DNA of 64,000 nucleotides from Anaerotruncus rubiinfantis (GTDB lineage Bacteria > Bacillota > Clostridia > Oscillospirales > Ruminococcaceae), in the NCBI RefSeq assembly GCF_900078395.1, contig NZ_FKLA01000008.1, positions 434,001-498,000 of the forward strand. The letters are read 5' to 3'. Position numbers and translations under genes: made by a program. This document shows positions 58,478-64,000 of this stretch, in pieces. The notes under the pieces are model-generated. The model saw only the letters and a program-made list of their open reading frames with translations. It was not told the DNA's origin and made no database searches. Numbering within the stretch: the stretch's first letter is position 1; every line of letters begins with the position of its first letter.

Positions 58478-59755
58478 ATGAAAAAAGTGCTTGCATTACT
58501 GCTCGCCGCTTCCGCCGCCATGTCTGTCGGCGTGACTGCTCTGGCTGATGACGTAAATTCCATCGAAAACGAAACCAACTCCATCGTTACCCTCGAAGAT
58601 TCTTCTTCCGAAGAATCCTCCAGCTCCTCGAGCGAAGAGTCCTCTTCCGAGTCTTCTTCCGAAGAGTCCAGCTCTTCCCAGGAAAGCTCTTCCGAGCCCA
58701 CTTCTTCCGAAGGCAGCTCTTCCGAAGAGGAGGCTGATCCGAACGCCGAGCCTTCCGTGCTCTACTTCGGCGCTGACGAGGACACCGGTGCGACCCTGGA
58801 CGATATCCTGGAGCCCGGCACCGAGTACAAATTCCCGGTAACCGTCAAGATCGGCGACAAGACCGTCCCGGTTTCCGACGAGCTGCTCAAGACCTACAAG
58901 TTCAGCTACTCCAAGGTTTCCACCAAAGGCATGAAGACCTTTGAGATCGATGACTACAAAGGCGTTTACTACCTCTATGTTGAGGCGAAAGACGCGACCC
59001 CGACCAAGCCGGTTGACGTCAAATACAACGTCAAGCTGGTCCGCAAGGCGAACAACCTGTCCGTCTTCTCCCAGGAAGTGAAGTTCCAGTACGGTTATGA
59101 CGAGGCTGAGCACGATTATGTCACCGGCCTGGACGAAGGCGACGTCGTCGAGATCGACAACTCCCGCCCGGTCATCACCGCTTCCCAGTTCAACAAGATC
59201 GCCAAGATCAACAACTACAAGAACGTCACCCTCGCGGGCAGCGATTGGGAATTCACCGTCAATGTGACCGATGAGTCCACCAAGAACATGCTCTCGAACA
59301 ACGCGGGCGTCAAGGAGATCCTCTCCAAGTTCGACGACCAGGACTTCAAGTTCTATAACTTCCCGGGCCGTCCGAGCTTCTCCGCAACCGGCCGTGTCGT
59401 GCTGGATGTTGAGGACATCGTCGATGATTTCGACAAGATGTACACCTACCGCTATGCGGATGGCAAGCTCTACAAACTCAACGCCACCTTTGACGGCGAT
59501 GAGAGCACCCTGTCCTTCCGCACCAACAAGCTGGACACCTTCGTTGTCACCAACAAGCTGATCAAAGACGGCACTGTTGTGACCGAAGCGGACACCAGCG
59601 ACAAGGACGATGAGGGCCAGAACAACGGCTCCTCCAACTCCGACAAGAACAACCCGGGCACCGGTGCGAGCGACATGATCAACATGGCTGTTATGGCCGC
59701 GATCGCTTCCCTCGCCGGCGCTGGCGCCATCGCTGTCAAGAAGGCTTCCAAATAA
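58478..59755 (+). CDS. Abundant Ser/Glu-rich surface protein with NPGTG sorting-type signal
   Basis: A 425-residue protein from ATG 58478 (AGGAGG 10 bases before). Signal peptide KKVLALLLAASAAMSVGVTALA. Residues about 35-90 are a Ser/Glu low-complexity spacer. A folded middle (about 90-360) has VKIGDKTVPVSDELL and EIDDYKGVYYLYVEAK, and FRTNKLDTFVVTNK at its end. The C-terminus has NNPGTGASD, a hydrophobic run (MAVMAAIASLAGAGAIAV) and KKASK, the layout of a sortase substrate; (S/N)PxTG is the motif of C. difficile SrtB. Codons are strikingly C-ending (GAC, AAG, ATC, TTC), a mark of very high expression. No sortase is in the window. Confidence 0.85.
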   Translation: MKKVLALLLAASAAMSVGVTALADDVNSIENETNSIVTLEDSSSEESSSSSSEESSSESSSEESSSSQESSSEPTSSEGSSSEEEADPNAEPSVLYFGADEDTGATLDDILEPGTEYKFPVTVKIGDKTVPVSDELLKTYKFSYSKVSTKGMKTFEIDDYKGVYYLYVEAKDATPTKPVDVKYNVKLVRKANNLSVFSQEVKFQYGYDEAEHDYVTGLDEGDVVEIDNSRPVITASQFNKIAKINNYKNVTLAGSDWEFTVNVTDESTKNMLSNNAGVKEILSKFDDQDFKFYNFPGRPSFSATGRVVLDVEDIVDDFDKMYTYRYADGKLYKLNATFDGDESTLSFRTNKLDTFVVTNKLIKDGTVVTEADTSDKDDEGQNNGSSNSDKNNPGTGASDMINMAVMAAIASLAGAGAIAVKKASK

Positions 59756-59776
59756 GTTCTTTCTGACTGCTTCGGA

Positions 59777-59808
59777 GCAGGGCGGACGAAAGTCCGCCCT
59801 GCCTTTTT
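59777..59808 (+). terminator. Terminator of the surface-protein gene
   Basis: GCAGGGCGGAC-GAAA-GTCCGCCCTGC followed by CTTTTT; 11-bp stem with GAAA tetraloop. Confidence 0.92.
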
Positions 59809-59914
59809 AATTTTTGCCAATGGGGGATAGGGGTGTCCCAGAAGTACCGATACCGCCTCTTTACATCTTTATAAACGACTTCTGTTGACTATGCGCATCC
59901 GTTGGGATGGGAAC

Positions 59915-59945
59915 GCAAAAATGCCCGCACGTGGCGGGCATTTGC
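59915..59945 (-). terminator. Terminator downstream of the HAD/dehydrogenase operon
   Basis: AAATGCCCGC-ACGTG-GCGGGCATTT; on the minus strand TTTTTGCG follows. It lies about 95 bases after the HAD gene stop. Confidence 0.75.
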
Positions 59946-60036
59946 GGAGAGACGATATGAATTCCTGCCCGGGGCATCGGGCAGTGAAGACAGCTTAACA
60001 TACTTTATCAGGACTTCGCCCCTGATTCGTTCTTAC

Positions 60037-60843
60037 TTAGTAAAGCGCATCCAAATACTGTATAACATCGAATAATGCGCCGGTGTCACAGGAGCTTACA
60101 ACACGTCCGATCTCTTTCGCCTTCGGAACGCCATTTTCAGGGACAAATGCCTGTTCAACCTCACGAAACATTGAAAAGTCATTATAGTTGTCGCCTACCG
60201 CATAGAATCGCTTTTTTTGGGGGTAGTATTGCTTCAAAAATCTGACAGCCGCCCCTTTATCGCTTTGCAGGCTAAAGATTTCAAGAAAGACATCGCCTGA
60301 AGGAACCGCCTGAAACATATTCGGAAATGTCTCAAGCAGGCTGTGCTGCACGGCGCGGGTTTCCTGATGGCTGCCGGTGACGAACATCTTTAAAATTCCA
60401 GTTTCGGGAATATCTTTCACGGAAACATACTGAGGCGTTTCATGAAGCATTTTGATATGCATCTGCGTAATTTCGCTGTCCTGGAGAACGAATGCCTGAT
60501 CGATCGTATAGCATTCAATTCCAATTTCCGAAAAATCGTCAAGTAAAAATTGGAGAACTCGATGCATTCCGGCAGGCAGTACATCGGCATGCAGCGCAGC
60601 TTGCTGTGTAGGGTCGTAAATCAAGGCACCATTAAAATAGATAGTGGGCATGCTGTGGTCTGGGAGGATTTCCCAAATATGTCTTGCTCCGTTTTTGGGC
60701 CTTCCTGTAGCAAGTACAAAAGAACCTCCTTGTTCCATAAAATATCGAAGCGCTTCTATGTTTTTTTGCGGGATTTGATTCGATTGATCCAGCAACGTTC
60801 CATCTCCATCGCTGATGAGCATGATATCCCGAAATTTTTTCAT
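60037..60843 (-). CDS. Cof-type HAD hydrolase
   Basis: A 268-residue protein; ATG 60843 lies eight bases after GGAGG, so the longer TTG/ATG frame is rejected. Motif I ISDGDGTLLD near residue 10, motif II LATGRPKNGA near 45, and motif IV VGDNYNDFSMF near 215, with the C2-type cap (KMFVTGSHQE) of Cof/YbiV sugar-phosphatases. Three bases after the dehydrogenase stop on the minus strand, i.e. same operon. Probably dephosphorylates a sugar phosphate or polyol phosphate of the same pathway. Confidence 0.9.
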   Translation of the reverse strand: MKKFRDIMLISDGDGTLLDQSNQIPQKNIEALRYFMEQGGSFVLATGRPKNGARHIWEILPDHSMPTIYFNGALIYDPTQQAALHADVLPAGMHRVLQFLLDDFSEIGIECYTIDQAFVLQDSEITQMHIKMLHETPQYVSVKDIPETGILKMFVTGSHQETRAVQHSLLETFPNMFQAVPSGDVFLEIFSLQSDKGAAVRFLKQYYPQKKRFYAVGDNYNDFSMFREVEQAFVPENGVPKAKEIGRVVSSCDTGALFDVIQYLDALY

Positions 60844-60860
60844 GGATACAGCCTCCATAT

Positions 60861-61880
60861 TTATTCCGAAAAAGTCATCAAAATTTTAATGATGTCCCCT
60901 TTTTTCTCGCTGAGCATTTGCAATGCTTCCTGGGTTTGGGACAAATCTATTTTTTGTGTGACAAACATTGTTAAATCCAGACCATTGTTGATCATATTGG
61001 CCGCCATAGCGAAATGTTCCGAAGAATAGGTCATAGCGCCAACCAGGCGCTGCTCATTGAGAACCACGCTATAGCTATAAAACGGAATTTTTTCGGTGAC
61101 CATTGCCACCATGCAGATTTCTCCACGTTTTTTTACAGAAGCGCTGGCTTGATCAAGAATATTTCCTGCTCCTGCGGCGATGAGAGCGGCATCGACTCCG
61201 CCGCCGTTGATCCGCTTTACTTCATTTGGGACATCAACTTTCGACGGATCTAGTGCGATTGCTCCAAGTTTTTCTGCTGACTTCCGGTTGAAGGGCGCCG
61301 TATCTGTACAGATGACGGTTTTATATCCCATCTGCTTTGCAACGGTCAGGCACAGCAGCCCGATCGTTCCTGCGCCTAGAATGAGAATACTGTCTTTTGA
61401 TACGCCGCTTAATTGATGCATTGCATGAACGGCTACAGCCAACGGTTCAATTAAGGTTCCTATTTCAAAGGAAACAGAATCCGCCAAAGGGTAGAGCACT
61501 GATTCTGGTGCAACAAAATATTCAGCAAATGTCCCAAGCCACTGATCTGTACCGGGCACTATTTTATGTATGCAGTGGTTTACCATTCCATTGCGGCAAA
61601 ATTCACATTGGCCACAACCGATCTGCGGTTCAACCGTGACCCGATCTCCCACCTTGAATTTCGAGACGTCAGCGCCAACCTCCACAATCGTACCTGCAAC
61701 TTCGTGCCCCAATATAGCCGGAGGATTGCGGAACGCGTGAGTCCCTCGGAACAGATGAAGATCCGATCCGCATACACCTGCATTTTTCACTTGAATCAGA
61801 ACTTCTTGAGGTCTACAGGCCGGACAAGGAATATCTTGAATCTCGACATGATAAGGTTCTGTTACAAACGCAGCTTTCAT
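60861..61880 (-). CDS. Zinc-dependent medium-chain alcohol/polyol dehydrogenase
   Basis: A 339-residue protein starting at ATG 61880 (KAAFVTEPYHVEIQDIPCP). Catalytic zinc: GVCGSDLHLFRG and GHEVAG near residues 37-65. Structural zinc: CGQCEFCRNGMVNHC near 90-105. NAD site LGAGTIGLL near 170, followed by ICTDTAP (acidic/Thr end). Closest in style to sorbitol, threonine and galactitol dehydrogenases. Divergent from the PrpR-like regulator, which likely controls it. Confidence 0.92.
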   Translation of the reverse strand: MKAAFVTEPYHVEIQDIPCPACRPQEVLIQVKNAGVCGSDLHLFRGTHAFRNPPAILGHEVAGTIVEVGADVSKFKVGDRVTVEPQIGCGQCEFCRNGMVNHCIHKIVPGTDQWLGTFAEYFVAPESVLYPLADSVSFEIGTLIEPLAVAVHAMHQLSGVSKDSILILGAGTIGLLCLTVAKQMGYKTVICTDTAPFNRKSAEKLGAIALDPSKVDVPNEVKRINGGGVDAALIAAGAGNILDQASASVKKRGEICMVAMVTEKIPFYSYSVVLNEQRLVGAMTYSSEHFAMAANMINNGLDLTMFVTQKIDLSQTQEALQMLSEKKGDIIKILMTFSE

Positions 61881-61933
61881 GATAGGATACAACCCCTTTT
61901 TTCTGTATGGTAAATTAACAGTTTTCTTTTTTC

Positions 61934-61962
61934 ATTATAGAAAAGGAATGGATGGCTTTCAA
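61934..61962 (-). promoter_or_regulatory. Promoter of the dehydrogenase-HAD operon
   Basis: Minus strand TTGAAA (61957-61962), 17-base spacer, TATAAT (61934-61939). It is a full sigma-A promoter, not a -24/-12 element. Confidence 0.8.
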
Positions 61963-62096
61963 CTGTCGCGATTGGAAATAGTGTTTCAAATATAAACATA
62001 TTATTATTTTTTTCATCTTATCGATTTATTTTAAAATATATGATATACTGGTCACATATTCCCCAAAATATAAAGCGGAGAGGGGTTGTGCCAGGA

Positions 62097-63863
62097 ATGA
62101 AGCGGATTAAATTGTTAGCAATTGTTCCCTATGAAGGTTTGCGAGAGATCATCAACGAGTCTGCGAAAGCATTTGCTGATTTAGAAGTAGATACGTATAT
62201 TGGAGATATGTACGAAGGCCTGCATATTGCTCAAGAGCTGCAGCATAATGGCTATGTTGCAATTATTTCCCGTGCAGGCACTGCGGAGCTTATTGAGACG
62301 GTTGCAAATATTCCCGTGATCCGAATCCAAATTTCGGTATGTGATATGCTCCGTGCCATCAAACTCGCTCAAAATTATATTGGAGAATCTGCGGTTGTCG
62401 GATTCAAAGCGATTGGCGATTGCGCCAAATCCATCTCAGATTTGATGCAATATTCTCTGGAAATCCATACGATTGATTCGGAAGACGATCTTAAAAATTG
62501 TTTCAGCGATTTGAAGGAACAAGGCATTAGCTTAATTATTGGCGATGTTATCACCACCTTGCACGCAAAACACTATGGGTTTAATACCATATTGGTCATG
62601 TCTGGCCGGGAAAGTGTAGACGCTGCTTTAGCGCAGGTTATTAACTGGTATGATACGATTGCCGAGAGCCGGCAATATGTTCAGGCGTATCGTAGCATTT
62701 TAGATCATTCCATGGAAATTACCCTTGTTTTCAACCAAAATGGGGATCTCTTTTATATGACACCTCAATTGCCAGTAGAAGATGAGCGACATTTGTCCAT
62801 GTTTTTGTCGAAGTATGTTCCCGCACTGCAGGAAAGAGGGCGCATTTCTCTACTCAAAAAAGTGGGGAAAAATTATTGGAATATCCATGGCCACTGTATC
62901 GAATCTAAAAATCTGGTGGCATTTTACTGCAAACGTGGCGATGTCATTGGCAAGATTGACAGAGGATCTTTGACCTACCGGAACTACGATGATCTGCCCT
63001 ACATAAATTTTGAAACATTTTATGCAAAATCGCCATGTCTAAAGGAAACGCTTGAAAATGCCAGAAAATACGGGGACTCCGCACTCCCCGTGATTATTTT
63101 TGGCGGAGTAGGTTCTGGAAAAGATGCGATTGCATATGCCACAAGCAGTAGAGGAGCGCTGCGGGATGCGCCATTTGTGAAGCTGGATTGTCAATTTATT
63201 GACGATAAACAATGGAAAATACTGCTTAAAGATCCGGACTCTCCTCTTGGCTATGAAAATTATACGATTTACATCAAAAATATGCAGTGCCTTTCCGAAC
63301 AGCAAGCTTTGGCACTGGAAACTTATTTTGATAATACCTTGGTTTATAAAAGGAATCGATTACTTTTTTCTTATATTCCAAAAGCGCAAAATGCCTTTGA
63401 AAAGAGCACGCTTTTAGACTATATTTATGATAAAATTGGGGCGTTGCCTCTGTCGGCGCCCCGGCTTGATGAATATGCAGAAGATATCTCGAGCTTAGCT
63501 AGTATCTATTTGAATGAGTTAAATGTCCAGTTTGGCCGGCAAGTCATTGGATTTGAGGCGGGAGCCATTGAGATGATGGGAAATTTCCATTGGTTTGGAA
63601 ATCTAAAACAGTTTCGCCATGTTATGAGAGAACTTATTATTCTTACAGAAGGCGATTACATTTCGAAAGCTGCTGTTGCTGCCGCTTTACAAAAGCAACT
63701 TGCACGCAACCTAATAGAAACGCCAAGCTTGGCATTGAATGGTACGTTATCAGATATAGAAAATAGCATTATACGCGCGGTTTTGGAAGAGGAAGGGATG
63801 AATCAATCAAAGGCTGCGAAACGTCTCGGTATTAGCCGGAGTACGCTTTGGCGTAAATTGTAG
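62097..63863 (+). CDS. PrpR-type regulator with degenerate AAA+ domain
   Basis: A 588-residue protein. The N-terminal PrpR_N sensor (residues 1-190) has IVPYEGLREIINESAK, ISRAGTAELIE, VGFKAIGDCAKSISDL and LIIGDVITTLHAKHYG. The middle AAA+ keeps Walker A (GGVGSGKD near 334). It lacks the GAFTGA sigma-54 contact loop, and Walker B is YTIYIKNM with no Asp/Glu pair. The C-terminus is a Fis-type helix-turn-helix (NQSKAAKRLGISRSTLWRKL). ATP-dependent opening of sigma-54 promoters is therefore unlikely; it should act on the sigma-A promoter of the divergent dehydrogenase operon. ATG 62097 preferred; GTG 62088 is too close to GGAGAGGGG. Confidence 0.88.
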   Translation: MKRIKLLAIVPYEGLREIINESAKAFADLEVDTYIGDMYEGLHIAQELQHNGYVAIISRAGTAELIETVANIPVIRIQISVCDMLRAIKLAQNYIGESAVVGFKAIGDCAKSISDLMQYSLEIHTIDSEDDLKNCFSDLKEQGISLIIGDVITTLHAKHYGFNTILVMSGRESVDAALAQVINWYDTIAESRQYVQAYRSILDHSMEITLVFNQNGDLFYMTPQLPVEDERHLSMFLSKYVPALQERGRISLLKKVGKNYWNIHGHCIESKNLVAFYCKRGDVIGKIDRGSLTYRNYDDLPYINFETFYAKSPCLKETLENARKYGDSALPVIIFGGVGSGKDAIAYATSSRGALRDAPFVKLDCQFIDDKQWKILLKDPDSPLGYENYTIYIKNMQCLSEQQALALETYFDNTLVYKRNRLLFSYIPKAQNAFEKSTLLDYIYDKIGALPLSAPRLDEYAEDISSLASIYLNELNVQFGRQVIGFEAGAIEMMGNFHWFGNLKQFRHVMRELIILTEGDYISKAAVAAALQKQLARNLIETPSLALNGTLSDIENSIIRAVLEEEGMNQSKAAKRLGISRSTLWRKL

Positions 63864-63909
63864 GACTCTAAGATCGACTTTACAATATTACAGTTTCCTT
63901 GCAGTTTGG

Positions 63910-63962
63910 ATATCTCACTAAAATGTGTTTGATAACAATACGTTTTAGTGAGATATTTTTTT
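63910..63962 (+). terminator. Terminator of the PrpR-like gene
   Basis: ATATCTCACTAAAA (63910-63923) pairs perfectly with TTTTAGTGAGATAT (63943-63956) around a 19-base loop, then TTTTTTATTTTTT. Confidence 0.85.
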
Positions 63963-64000
63963 ATTTTTTCAAATTGTTTCAAAATACTACGTTTTTGGGC

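Noticed and set aside
58600..58740. CRISPR-like or tandem repeat array
   Set aside because: The repetition comes from Ser/Glu codons (TCT TCC GAA GAG) in a spacer of a surface protein; there are no spaced identical repeats.

Overview
The window is two blocks of bacterial DNA joined at a tRNA gene. Positions 1 to about 30,308 are most of the right-hand part of an integrated prophage. Positions 30,309 to 64,000 are host chromosome. The host looks like a Gram-positive of class Clostridia, probably Oscillospiraceae/Ruminococcaceae-like. Reasons: consensus sigma-A promoters, strong AGGAGG ribosome sites, YesM/YesN two-component pairs, Ser/Ala-rich lipoprotein linkers, a sortase-type NPxTG surface protein and moderately high GC in the host genes. 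Genus cannot be fixed from the sequence alone.

Prophage. The left edge cuts a cytosine DNA methyltransferase-like gene. It is followed by a run of overlapping small accessory genes (second methyltransferase, Lar-like zinc protein, lipoprotein, Cys-rich miniproteins). Packaging and head genes follow (terS, terL, SPP1-type portal, MuF head protein with an extra C-terminal domain, Com-like zinc finger, GP20 scaffold, capsid, connectors). A contractile PBSX-like tail comes next: sheath, tube, a frameshifted tail chaperone, tape measure, XkdP/Q/R/S/T/U-type baseplate and two paralogous adhesins. Lysis genes close it (phi LC3 holin, M23 endopeptidase, XhlA-like). No integrase is present and it should lie left of the window. 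Two reverse-strand cargo genes with their own promoters and terminators interrupt the tail operon (18,070-19,107). The right end (27,387-29,991) is a separately regulated module. In it a ribbon-helix-helix protein and five copies of a TTGTACAA-centred operator control three promoters. A tRNA-Val(CAC) gene on the minus strand (30,309-30,385) has its 3' end facing the prophage and is the probable attachment site.

Host, sugar uptake and sensing (30,460-45,127). An mglBAC galactose/glucose-type ABC transporter lies beside a YesMN-type sensor kinase and AraC-type regulator. A membrane-anchored sugar-binding sensor and a second MglB-like lipoprotein follow. Divergently, an orphan family 1 solute-binding lipoprotein precedes a 1,000-residue GGDEF-EAL protein.

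Host, zinc and envelope (45,297-53,428). A Fur-family (Zur-like) regulator with an operator-like repeat in its promoter leads znuA-znuC-znuB. A 59-residue membrane miniprotein, an SH3-NlpC/P60 lipoprotein, a secreted small protein and a two-component system follow.

Host, remainder (53,600-64,000). Enolase follows a stand-alone NuoE-like ferredoxin. Then come a DUF4261 protein with a partner, a heavily codon-biased Ser/Glu-rich surface protein, and a divergent locus. That locus holds a zinc alcohol dehydrogenase and a HAD phosphatase opposite a PrpR-type regulator whose AAA+ domain is degenerate.
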